Source: an uncultured Cryomorphaceae bacterium | Lineage (GTDB): Bacteria; Bacteroidota; Bacteroidia; Flavobacteriales; Schleiferiaceae | Length of the DNA stretch: 8,816 bases | Assembly: GCA_913049755.1 (NCBI GenBank) | Contig: CAJWXO010000047.1 | Location: forward strand, 1-8,816 | Direction: 5' to 3' | Shown here: positions 1 through 7,030 of the stretch, in pieces | Numbering within the stretch: position 1 is the stretch's first letter | Layout: every line of letters begins with the position of its first letter | Program-made: the position numbers and the translations under genes | Notes under the pieces: model-generated | Told to the model about the DNA's origin: nothing | Databases searched by the model: none | What the model saw: only the letters and a program-made list of their open reading frames with translations

Positions 1-381
1 CACCCAGAAACAAAAAGATCTTTAGAGTGCAATAATTTAATTGATGATTTGCGGGAACGATTGGAGAAGAAATCATTTGATATCGCAAAGGGTTATTTTC
101 ATCGCGAGCAATTCTCAAGTGCCGTAACGTCTTTTAACGTGATGCTGAGTGAATACCCCGATTCTCCTTTTAGGGAGCAGGCAATGATGCTCAGATTTAA
201 GTCAGCATATGAGTTGGCAAAAAATTCGATTGAAAATCGTGAAAGTGATCGTTATAAAGAGGCTGCAACAGCATATCTGGAATTTAGTGATGCTTTTCCA
301 GAAAGTATTTTGCTAAAGGAAGTTGAATCTACCTATAAAAAAATACAGGCTTTTTCAGAAAAATACATTTCTCAAAACTGA
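1..381 (+). CDS. bamD: Outer membrane assembly lipoprotein BamD, 3' part only
   Basis: The reading frame is open from base 1 and ends at TGA 379-381, giving the last 126 residues; the start, lipoprotein signal and first repeats lie outside the window. BamD is a periplasmic lipoprotein of the BAM complex that helps insert beta-barrel proteins into the outer membrane. The visible part is helical and TPR-like: a 'YFHREQFSSAVTSFN' helix pair followed by 'EYPDSPFREQ', then 'YKEAATAYLEFSDAFPES'. Repeated Y-x-x-A...F...YP/FP-x-S spacing is typical of BamD tandem repeats. The 'KSAYELAKNSI' stretch resembles Bacteroidota BamD proteins as I recall them. Its place immediately before rpoZ and coaBC supports the call. 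The gene could be confused with another TPR protein from this fragment alone, but the context makes BamD likely. Confidence 0.87.
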   Translation, partial: HPETKRSLECNNLIDDLRERLEKKSFDIAKGYFHREQFSSAVTSFNVMLSEYPDSPFREQAMMLRFKSAYELAKNSIENRESDRYKEAATAYLEFSDAFPESILLKEVESTYKKIQAFSEKYISQN

Positions 382-405
382 CAATCATTTTTAGAAAAAG
401 AATCG

Positions 406-413
406 TAATTTCG
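406..413 (+). promoter_or_regulatory. Candidate -7 promoter element for rpoZ operon
   Basis: TAATTTCG matches the Bacteroidota -7 consensus TAnnTTTG at all fixed positions but one. It lies in the 53-base gap between the bamD stop and the rpoZ ATG, 21 bases before that ATG. No good TTG/TTTG -33 partner sits at the usual 17-23 base distance; the nearest candidate, CTG at 378-380, is 25 bases away. This is the only gap in the left block with promoter-like sequence, so it may be the start of the rpoZ-coaBC-DUF4835-recN-fabI unit, or a secondary start inside a longer bamD transcript. Confidence 0.35.
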
Positions 414-434
414 CATCTCAAATTTTGAAAGACC

Positions 435-767
435 ATGGATAAGAATCATTTACTCGCAAGTAAGACTACTGAGACTCTAGATTTTAATGAGTTGGATCGT
501 GACACAAATAACATTTACGAGTCTATTTCTATTGTTTCTCGACGTGCCGAGCAGATCAATGAAGGTATTCGTGCCGAGATTAATGAAAAATTAGAAGATT
601 TTCGTTCTGCTACGGATTCATTGGAAGAAGTTTTTGAGAATCGTGAGCAAATCGAATTTTCTAAACAGTACGAGGCGATCCCAAAGCCGCATGCTATGGC
701 TGTTCACGAATGGCTAGACGGTAAAATTTACAATCGTTATCCTGAGCAAGATAATACTGATGCATGA
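435..767 (+). CDS. rpoZ: DNA-directed RNA polymerase omega subunit (RpoZ)
   Basis: This 110-residue protein is the small omega subunit, which binds the beta' subunit and helps assemble and stabilise RNA polymerase. The recognisable core is 'NIYESISIVSRRAEQI' at about residues 26-41, matching the omega helix that begins N-[IL]-Y-E and ends in R-A-x-Q-I. It is followed by 'EVFENREQIEFSKQYEAIPKP' over about residues 65-85 (E-V-F-E-N-R-E-Q, then Y-E...P-K-P), a C-terminal extension I know from Bacteroidota omega proteins. The length is normal for that phylum and longer than many proteobacterial omegas. The ATG start is preceded by A-rich sequence without a Shine-Dalgarno motif, which is common in this phylum. 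Its stop overlaps the coaBC start as ATGA, so the two are very likely co-transcribed and translationally coupled. Confidence 0.9.
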   Translation: MDKNHLLASKTTETLDFNELDRDTNNIYESISIVSRRAEQINEGIRAEINEKLEDFRSATDSLEEVFENREQIEFSKQYEAIPKPHAMAVHEWLDGKIYNRYPEQDNTDA

Positions 768-1981
768 GCACCCTAAGGGGTAAGCATGTACTTCTAGGTA
801 TTGCAGGCGGTATTGCAGCCTATAAAATCCCATTACTTTTAAGACAACTGCGAAAAGCGGAAGCAGAGGTTCGTGTCGTTATGTCTCAAAGTGCTATCGA
901 ATTCGTCAGCCCTTTGGTGCTCGCAACTCTCTCTGAAAATCCGGTGGAGATGGATTTTGTGACAGATATTTCAGGTAAGTTGTCTTGGAATAATCATGTT
1001 AATTTGGCAGAATGGGCAGATGTTATTTTGATAGCTCCAGCCACATCAAATACTATCGGAAAATATGTGAATGGTATTTGTGATAATTTATTACTTGCAA
1101 CTCTTTTATCTTCTAAATCAAAAATATTCTGGGCTCCAGCAATGGATCTCGACATGTTTAAAAATCAAGCTAATCAGGGTAATTTAAATCTGTTAAATAA
1201 TTGGGGACATACAGTTCTCCCCTCTCCTTTTGGAGATTTGGCTAGTGGTTTAGTAGGGCCTGGGAGAATGGCCGAGCCGAATCAAATGTATTTTGCTATT
1301 CGTTCTTATTTACTCAGAGATGAATTCTGGCATCAGAAAAAAGTTGTTTTAACTTCCGGTCCGACTAGGGAAGCAATTGATCCTGTGAGATTTTTAAGTA
1401 ATAGCTCCTCTGGACAAACAGGTATTGCATTATTAAGGGCTCTTGTTGACAGGGGTGCAATTGTTACATGGGTTTATGGACCTTCCCAGTACCATCTTTC
1501 TGGTATGGAGAATGTTACGTATAAACCTATTGTAACGGCATTAGAGATGAGAGATGAAGTGATGAGTGTTTGGTCAAATTCACATATATACATTGGTGCA
1601 GCTGCAGTTTCGGATTATCGTCCAAAGCATAGTTCCAAACAAAAAATAAAAAAGTCAGATGGTGCTCTCGACTCTATCAGATATGAATTAAATCCAGATA
1701 TACTATCGGAAGTTGGAGAAAAAAAGATTGATGGTCAATACGTCCTTGGTTTTGCATTGGAAACTCGTAATGGTGAAGAGGAGGCATTTCGTAAGCTAAA
1801 CTTAAAAAAAGCTGATGCGATTGTATTAAATTACGCAAATCAGAAAAGAACTGGAATGAATTCAGAGACGAATGAAGTAACCTTAGTTTCAAAAGAGGGA
1901 AATGAGGCCTGGCCACTTCAATCAAAAGAGGTAATGGCAATAGAGCTTTTAAATTGGATAAAAAAGCACTGGAAAGCATGA
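764..1981 (+). CDS. coaBC: Bifunctional phosphopantothenoylcysteine decarboxylase / phosphopantothenate-cysteine ligase CoaBC
   Basis: CoaBC performs two cytosolic steps of coenzyme A synthesis: it joins cysteine to 4'-phosphopantothenate (CoaB, nucleotide-dependent), then decarboxylates the product (CoaC, FMN-dependent). The 405-residue length is usual. The CoaC domain spans about residues 1-185, with the FMN-fold motif 'GIAGGIAAYK' (12-21), the catalytic histidine in 'NNHVNLAEWADV' (H78), 'APATSNTIGK' (91-100), 'PAMDLDMF' (125-132) and the flap 'ASGLVGPGRMAEP' (160-172). The CoaB domain follows, with 'TSGPTREAIDPVRFLSN' (197-213), 'SSSGQTG', 'AAAVSDYRP' (279-287), the lysine-rich 'KIKK' (294-297) and 'LGFALET' (328-334). 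Two CoaC motifs differ from the E. coli/plant pattern: PxMNxxMW reads PAMDLDMF, and ACGD reads ASGL, so the flap cysteine is missing. I recall the D variant from other Bacteroidota. Start and stop both form ATGA overlaps with the neighbours. Confidence 0.95.
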   Translation: MSTLRGKHVLLGIAGGIAAYKIPLLLRQLRKAEAEVRVVMSQSAIEFVSPLVLATLSENPVEMDFVTDISGKLSWNNHVNLAEWADVILIAPATSNTIGKYVNGICDNLLLATLLSSKSKIFWAPAMDLDMFKNQANQGNLNLLNNWGHTVLPSPFGDLASGLVGPGRMAEPNQMYFAIRSYLLRDEFWHQKKVVLTSGPTREAIDPVRFLSNSSSGQTGIALLRALVDRGAIVTWVYGPSQYHLSGMENVTYKPIVTALEMRDEVMSVWSNSHIYIGAAAVSDYRPKHSSKQKIKKSDGALDSIRYELNPDILSEVGEKKIDGQYVLGFALETRNGEEEAFRKLNLKKADAIVLNYANQKRTGMNSETNEVTLVSKEGNEAWPLQSKEVMAIELLNWIKKHWKA

Positions 1982-2880
1982 GAATTTTATATTCATTATT
2001 ATTAACGATGGTTTTTTTGGGTGACTTGGTCGCTCAGGAATTCATGGTTGATATTAAGGTTCAAGCTCCAAGTGTTCAAACTAATGATCGGCAAATATTT
2101 AGTGATTTAGAGACAGCCCTAAGGAATTTCATAAATCAGCAGGCGTGGACTCAAATTTCTTACGAAGAAAGTGAGAAAATAAGGGGTTCTATGGTGTTTA
2201 CAATAACTAACTATGATCCCAGCTCTGCCAACATGTCTGGAAATTTGCAGCTTCAATTTGCTCGTCCAGTCTACATGTCTGACTATTTATCTCCAACACT
2301 TTTAATTCAGGATGGGGATTTAACTTTTAATTATCGATCAAATACCGTCTTGGAGTTCAATATTGGAAGGCACTCAAGTAATCTAACATCGATCGTTTCT
2401 TTTTATTGTTACGTTGCTCTTGGGTTAGACGCTTCCTCTTTTAGTTCAAAACAAAACACTTACTTTTCGCAAGCTCAGGTTATTGCAGCTAATGCTGCAT
2501 CAGCGGGAGCGGGTGGTGGATGGGATAGGTTTAAAAACAACCTTAACCGTCATTGGATAATTGAAGATATAATGAATCCTGCTAATTCTGATTTCATGTC
2601 TGTTTGGTATGATTATCACAGACTGGGAATGGATAAGTTATTCGATCCAGCTCAGCAAATGGCAGCGAAAGAATTAATGAGCTCAACGCTGACACGACTA
2701 AAATTGATTTATGATAAGCAACCTAATAGTTTTCTGTTGCGTTGGTTTTTCGATGCGAAATCCAATGAGATTCGCCAGGTTTACAGTGGAGGTCCAAATT
2801 ATCAATCTGAAGAATTAATAAAAAATCTTCAGGCCATGGACCCTTCTAATTCTAGTAATTATTTAAATATGGGTCGTTAA
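1978..2880 (+). CDS. porD: DUF4835 family secreted protein, PorD-like (type IX secretion-associated)
   Basis: The chosen ATG at 1978 overlaps the coaBC stop as ATGA and gives a 300-residue protein with a clean signal peptide, 'MRILYSLLLTMVFLGDLVAQ', probably cut near A19/Q20. The frame is also open upstream to a TTG at 1954, but that start would bury the signal peptide and is rejected. The mature part begins with a beta-type segment ('EFMVDIKVQAPSVQTNDRQ'), then 'LETALRNFINQQAWT'. Later come a glycine-rich turn 'AGAGGGWDRF' and 'HRLGMDKLF'. This pattern and its place between coaBC and recN fit DUF4835, a Bacteroidota-restricted family that I recall being labelled as type IX secretion protein PorD. 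No lipoprotein cysteine follows the signal, so a soluble periplasmic or outer-membrane-associated protein is expected. Family membership is fairly secure; its molecular role is not shown by the sequence. Confidence 0.8.
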   Translation: MRILYSLLLTMVFLGDLVAQEFMVDIKVQAPSVQTNDRQIFSDLETALRNFINQQAWTQISYEESEKIRGSMVFTITNYDPSSANMSGNLQLQFARPVYMSDYLSPTLLIQDGDLTFNYRSNTVLEFNIGRHSSNLTSIVSFYCYVALGLDASSFSSKQNTYFSQAQVIAANAASAGAGGGWDRFKNNLNRHWIIEDIMNPANSDFMSVWYDYHRLGMDKLFDPAQQMAAKELMSSTLTRLKLIYDKQPNSFLLRWFFDAKSNEIRQVYSGGPNYQSEELIKNLQAMDPSNSSNYLNMGR

Positions 2881-2906
2881 ATGACTTTAAAGTAATTTCA
2901 CCCATT

Positions 2907-4556
2907 ATGCTCAGGAGTCTTTACATTCAAAATTTCGCCTTAATAGAAACTCTTAATCAGACTATTGAGCCAGGTTTCACTGTGGTTACAGGCGAAACAG
3001 GAGCAGGTAAATCAATTTTATTGGGAGCTCTGCAATTAGCTCTAGGGGGAAGGGCTGATCTAAAAAAGTTAGCTCTGGATGGTAGAAAATGTATAGTTGA
3101 GGCCCAATTTATTTTGGACCCAAAAAAATGGGAGGATCGCTTTAATCAAGAAGATTGGGATTTCCTTGAAGAAAGTACGCTTCGTAGAGAAATTTCCCAA
3201 AATGGAAAGTCAAGAGCTTTTATTAATGATAGTCCTGTAAGATTAGATGATTTAAAACGACTTTCTGAGGAGCTGATTGACATTCATAGTCAGAGAGATA
3301 CGACATTCTTTAAGGATCCCAAATTTATCGCGGATTTCTTGGACAATTATGGGGATCTTCAAGTTTCTCGTGATTCATTCGATTCAGCTCGGAAAGAATT
3401 TAAAAAATCCGATGCAGATTTAATCAAACTTGAAGAAAATTTAGGAAATGACTTTGATCCAAGTTATATTTCGTTTGTATTGGATGAAGTTGATTCTGCA
3501 AATCTCTACGCAGATGAAGAAGAGAATTTGCGTGAAGAGTTGAATACATTATCAGGTTCTGAAGATATTCAGATTTTGATCAACGAAATCAGACAGAAAA
3601 CAGATGCCAGTCCTGGATTAAATGATGATTTATCGCATTGGGTATCAATGTTTGAAAGTTTAAAGCAAAGATCCAAGTTTTTTGATTCTTTGAGAGAAGA
3701 ATCAGGGGCAGTTCAAGATTTGTTTCAATCAGTTATGCATCAATTGGAGAGGTTATCTGAGAAGATTGAGTCTAATCCAGAGAGATTATCTGTTATCGAA
3801 GATAGATTGAGTTTAATTGAACAGTTATTGAGAAAACATAGAGTTAGTTCTTTAAAGGAACTACTCAAAATTCGAGGTCAATGGGTTGAAAAGCTTGAAC
3901 TCTATGAGCAACAGAAATCCATGAAGATCAAATTAAAAGAGAAACTAGATACAACGAAAATCAAATTGACTCAAGCAGGAAATATCCTTCATGTAAAAAG
4001 GTCAAATTTATTTTTAGAGATAGAAAATATGGTTAAGTTAGCTTTAGGTGATTTAAATATGGAGAAAACAATGTTCTCAATCCTAAGTAAGTCTCTTGAT
4101 GATCCTGCGGTATATGGAACTTTCAAATATTCTCTATTGTTTTCAGCAAACGCTGATCAACAAATGCAACCTGTTGAGAAAGTTGCAAGTGGTGGTGAAA
4201 GAAATAGATTAATGCTTGCTTTAAAGAGTTTATTCGTTCGAGGTAAGGGTTTAGAAACTATACTTTTTGATGAAATCGACAGCGGTGTATCTGGAAGTAC
4301 AGCAGCGAAGGTGGCGGAAATGTTTCGTAGTATGGGGAAATACTCTCAAGTGATAGCTATTACTCATCTTCCTCAAGTTGCAGCTGCAGGAAGCAATCAT
4401 TGGAAGGTTGATAAGTACGTAGATAGAGGTAGCTCAAGAACCGGCTTAATAAGCTTAGAGGGAAAAGATCGAGTAGAGGAGGTAGCCAGGCTTTTAGCTG
4501 GAAAAAGCATGTCAGAAGCGGCATTAGCTCAAGCTAAATTTCTTTTAAAAAATTAA
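2907..4556 (+). CDS. recN: DNA repair protein RecN (SMC-like ATPase)
   Basis: RecN is an SMC-like ATPase recruited to double-strand breaks, where it helps RecA-dependent recombination repair. The 549-residue length is typical. The N-terminal half of the ATPase head has 'IQNFALIE' (7-14), Walker A 'GETGAGKS' (29-36) and the Q-loop region 'DIHSQRD' (125-131). The middle, about 150-380, is charged and helical as expected for the coiled-coil arms, including the family-typical 'NPERLSVIEDRLSLIEQLLRKH' region at 290-311. The C-terminal head half has the ABC signature 'ASGGERNRL' (427-435), Walker B 'TILFDEID' (451-458) followed by 'SGVSG', and the H-loop 'AITHLPQVAA' (484-493). The signature carries R-N-R where I expect x-S-R, a small oddity. 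It follows DUF4835 after 26 bases with no clear promoter or terminator and is probably in the same transcript. Confidence 0.96.
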   Translation: MLRSLYIQNFALIETLNQTIEPGFTVVTGETGAGKSILLGALQLALGGRADLKKLALDGRKCIVEAQFILDPKKWEDRFNQEDWDFLEESTLRREISQNGKSRAFINDSPVRLDDLKRLSEELIDIHSQRDTTFFKDPKFIADFLDNYGDLQVSRDSFDSARKEFKKSDADLIKLEENLGNDFDPSYISFVLDEVDSANLYADEEENLREELNTLSGSEDIQILINEIRQKTDASPGLNDDLSHWVSMFESLKQRSKFFDSLREESGAVQDLFQSVMHQLERLSEKIESNPERLSVIEDRLSLIEQLLRKHRVSSLKELLKIRGQWVEKLELYEQQKSMKIKLKEKLDTTKIKLTQAGNILHVKRSNLFLEIENMVKLALGDLNMEKTMFSILSKSLDDPAVYGTFKYSLLFSANADQQMQPVEKVASGGERNRLMLALKSLFVRGKGLETILFDEIDSGVSGSTAAKVAEMFRSMGKYSQVIAITHLPQVAAAGSNHWKVDKYVDRGSSRTGLISLEGKDRVEEVARLLAGKSMSEAALAQAKFLLKN

Positions 4557-4583
4557 ACGAAATTTGTAATTAAAAAAAAACTT

Positions 4584-5399
4584 ATGAAGACTTTATTAGA
4601 AGGTAAAAATGGAATAATTTTTGGTGCCCTGAATAGCGAATCTATTGCTTGGAAAGTTGCAGAGCATTGCCATGCAGCTGGTGCAAAAATAGTTTTAACT
4701 AACGCCCCAATGGCAATGCGTCTTGGCGAAATTAATTCCTTGGCGGATGCAATTGATGCTCCTGTAATATCTGCTGATGCAACAAGTTTAGAAGATCTGC
4801 AAAATTTGCTTGATAAATCTTTAGATCATTTTAATGGAAAGGTTGATTTCATTCTACACAGCATAGGAATGTCGGTTAATGTGAGAAAGAATAGGCCTTA
4901 CACTGATTTAAATTATGATTTCTTGAATAAAGGTTGGGATGTTTCTGCTGTTAGTTTTCACAAACTCCTGCAAACAGCTTACAAAATGGATGCTATAAAT
5001 GAATGGGGTTCTGTTTTGGGATTAACTTATATGGCTGCGCAAAGAACATTTCCAGACTATAATGATATGGCTGAAAATAAATCATATTTGGAATCTATTG
5101 CTAGGAGTTTTGGCTATCATTATGGTTTAAAGAAAAATGTTCGTGTGAATACAATATCTCAATCTCCAACTATTACCACTGCAGGTAGTGGTGTGAAAGG
5201 CTTTATGGGATTTTTAAATTTCGCCGAAAAAATGAGCCCTTTAGGTAATGCAACTGCCGAAGATTGCGCAAATTATTGCATCACATTATTCTCAGATTTA
5301 ACAAGGCGGGTAACTATGCAAAACCTTTTTCATGATGGTGGTTTTAGCATGACTGGAGTTAGTCAGGATGTTTTAGATCAATTTATGGATGGAGAGTGA
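4584..5399 (+). CDS. fabI: Enoyl-[acyl-carrier-protein] reductase FabI (NADH type)
   Basis: FabI catalyses the last reduction of each fatty-acid elongation cycle, turning enoyl-ACP into acyl-ACP in the cytosol. The 271-residue protein has the short-chain dehydrogenase fold in its FabI form: cofactor loop 'IIFGALNSESIAWKVAE' (11-27), 'ADATS' (64-68), 'LHSIGMS' (91-97), and the FabI catalytic pair Y159-x6-K166 inside 'YNDMAENK'. The second conserved tyrosine is in 'LTYMAAQR' (Y149). These are followed by 'VRVNTISQSP' (187-196) and 'EKMSPLGN' (215-222). The wider spacing of the active-site tyrosine and lysine separates it from ordinary SDR enzymes. The ATG is preceded by nine consecutive A bases (4572-4580), an A-rich leader typical of strong Bacteroidota starts, and no SD motif. 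It lies 27 bases after recN, probably in the same transcript, and its stop is 2 bases from the convergent prfC stop. Confidence 0.96.
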   Translation: MKTLLEGKNGIIFGALNSESIAWKVAEHCHAAGAKIVLTNAPMAMRLGEINSLADAIDAPVISADATSLEDLQNLLDKSLDHFNGKVDFILHSIGMSVNVRKNRPYTDLNYDFLNKGWDVSAVSFHKLLQTAYKMDAINEWGSVLGLTYMAAQRTFPDYNDMAENKSYLESIARSFGYHYGLKKNVRVNTISQSPTITTAGSGVKGFMGFLNFAEKMSPLGNATAEDCANYCITLFSDLTRRVTMQNLFHDGGFSMTGVSQDVLDQFMDGE

Positions 5400-5401
5400 T
5401 T

Positions 5402-6982
5402 TTAATACTCGGATTTTTCGTGAAAAATAAGTTTGTCGAATTTTTCAACTGACATCTGAAGTCCAAACGAAGAGTCTGCAAAAAAAACTACCCTACCAAA
5501 TTTATCTTCCGCTGTATATCTTGATTTGAATTTTAAAAACTCTTCAAGTTGTTTTTGGCTCTTTGACTCAACCCACAACGCTTTGTGGGCGTTATAATTC
5601 TCATAACTGCACTTTGCTCCATATTCATGTTCTAATCTGTATTGAATGACCTCATATTGAAGAGCTCCAACGGTTCCAATTATTTTTCTCCCATTTGATT
5701 TAAGAGTAAAGAGTTGGGCAACACCTTCATCCATTAATTGGTCAATTCCTTTATTTAATTGTTTGGATTTTAGCGGCTCTGCATTGTTGATGAAACGAAA
5801 ATGTTCAGGTGAGAAACTCGGTATTCCTTTAAAATTAAGTTCTTCTCCAGAGGTTAGGCTGTCTCCTATTCTAAAATTACCTGTATCCGGTAGTCCGATT
5901 ATATCCCCTGGGAATGCAGTTTCTACAATAGCTCTTTTGCTAGCTAAAAATGTCAAGGGGCTGGAGAATTTTAATTGTCTTTTTTCACGAACGTGAAAAT
6001 AGTTTTTATTTCTTTTAAATTCACCTGATACAATTTTCACAAAGGCTATTCTAGATCTATGATTAGGGTCAATATTAGCATGGATTTTAAAAACGAATCC
6101 ACTGAATAAATTTTCATTTGGATTGACCAACCTTTCAATAGACATTTTAGGTTGAGGTGAAGGGGCAATTTCAACAAAGCAATCTAAAAGTTCTTTTACT
6201 CCAAAATTATTGAGTGCAGAACCAAAGAATACCGGGCACAGATTGCCTTCTAGATATGCCTTTTTATCAAATTTCGGATATACGCCTCTGATAAGTTCGA
6301 TTTCATCTCGAAGATTATTTGCGGCATTCTCTCCAATTTTATTTTCTAAATCTGAACTACTTAGATCATTTATCGAAAATGATTTTTCAATTTTTTGTTT
6401 ATTACTTCCTTCATAAAGGAGTAGGCTAGAATTCCAAATATTATAGACTCCTTGAAACTCAGATCCCATTCCAACAGGCCATGACAAAGGGCAAAGTTTT
6501 AATGCTAACTTCGATTCGATCTCGTCTAATAGGTCAAATCCATCTCTACCTTCACGATCAAGTTTATTAATAAACACCATTATAGGAGTTTTTCTCATCC
6601 TACAAACATTTACAAGCTTTTCAGTTTGAGTTTCTACTCCTTTAGCAACGTCTACAACTACTATAGCTGAATCTACAGCGGTAAGGGTACGGAAGGTATC
6701 TTCAGCAAAATCTTGGTGGCCAGGGGTATCTAAAATGTTGATATGTCTATCTAGGTATTCAAATGCCATTACAGAAGTGGCAACAGAAATACCCCTCTGC
6801 TTTTCGATTTCCATAAAATCTGATGTAGCAGTTTTTTTTATTTTATTGCTTTTCACTGCTCCAGCCTCTTGAATTGCTCCGCCAAAAAGAAGGAGCTTTT
6901 CAGTTAATGTTGTTTTTCCTGCATCCGGGTGAGATACTATACCAAAAGTGCGTCTGCGTAGAATTTCCTCGGATGTTTTCAC
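5402..6982 (-). CDS. prfC: Peptide chain release factor 3 (RF3)
   Basis: RF3 is a translational GTPase that removes RF1/RF2 from the ribosome after peptide release. The 526-residue length is normal. GTPase motifs are complete: G1 'SHPDAGKTT' (17-25), switch I 'EKQRGISVATSVM' (60-72), G3 'DTPGHQDF' (85-92), G4 'NKLD' (139-142) and G5-like 'GSALNNFGV' (254-262). 'FQGVYN' (176-181) and the C-terminal 'VGALQYEVIQYRLEHEYG' (438-455) separate RF3 from EF-G and other relatives. The start is a GTG; an in-frame TGA three codons upstream excludes anything longer except rare-codon starts, and the resulting N-terminus leading into 'RRRTFGIVSHPDAGKT' aligns as expected. It is transcribed alone, convergent to fabI and divergent from merR, with only 29 bases separating the annotated starts of prfC and merR. 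Confidence 0.96.
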   Translation of the reverse strand: MKTSEEILRRRTFGIVSHPDAGKTTLTEKLLLFGGAIQEAGAVKSNKIKKTATSDFMEIEKQRGISVATSVMAFEYLDRHINILDTPGHQDFAEDTFRTLTAVDSAIVVVDVAKGVETQTEKLVNVCRMRKTPIMVFINKLDREGRDGFDLLDEIESKLALKLCPLSWPVGMGSEFQGVYNIWNSSLLLYEGSNKQKIEKSFSINDLSSSDLENKIGENAANNLRDEIELIRGVYPKFDKKAYLEGNLCPVFFGSALNNFGVKELLDCFVEIAPSPQPKMSIERLVNPNENLFSGFVFKIHANIDPNHRSRIAFVKIVSGEFKRNKNYFHVREKRQLKFSSPLTFLASKRAIVETAFPGDIIGLPDTGNFRIGDSLTSGEELNFKGIPSFSPEHFRFINNAEPLKSKQLNKGIDQLMDEGVAQLFTLKSNGRKIIGTVGALQYEVIQYRLEHEYGAKCSYENYNAHKALWVESKSQKQLEEFLKFKSRYTAEDKFGRVVFFADSSFGLQMSVEKFDKLIFHEKSEY

Positions 6983-7001
6983 AATAAATCAAATTTCGAT
7001 G

Positions 7002-7030
7002 CAAATGTAACATGTTAGAGACTGAACAAA
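7002..7030 (-). promoter_or_regulatory. Promoter for prfC
   Basis: Read on the minus strand, TTTG (7030-7027) is followed after 17 bases by TACATTTG (7009-7002), a perfect match to the Bacteroidota -7 consensus TAnnTTTG with an acceptable -33 element. Transcription would begin near 6995-6997, leaving a leader of roughly 14 bases before the prfC GTG. The -33 element lies inside the annotated first codons of the divergent merR gene, which bears on where merR really starts. Confidence 0.6.

Noticed and set aside
1954..1977. TTG start extending DUF4835 protein upstream
   Set aside because: It would put eight charged/polar residues before the signal peptide and deepen the overlap with coaBC; the ATG at 1978 gives a standard signal peptide and ATGA overlap.
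1677..1979. 100-codon open frame on the minus strand within coaBC
   Set aside because: It lies wholly inside a well-supported gene, has a leucine/phenylalanine/histidine-rich composition with no family resemblance, and no promoter or start context.
4559..4566. GAAATTTG as a -7 element for fabI
   Set aside because: The first base of TAnnTTTG is wrong and no TTG/TTTG element lies 17-23 bases upstream; fabI is more simply read from the upstream unit.
5413..5428. Hairpin ATTTTTC-GT-GAAAAAT as a terminator for fabI
   Set aside because: The stem has only one G-C pair, a 2-base loop and no clear T-run after it; it lies in prfC coding sequence. Too weak to annotate.
5763..5996. 77-codon plus-strand open frame opposite prfC
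   Set aside because: Antisense to the conserved RF3 domain II coding region; no recognisable protein features.
6210..6416. 68-codon plus-strand open frame opposite prfC
   Set aside because: Antisense shadow of RF3; serine/leucine-rich translation without motifs.
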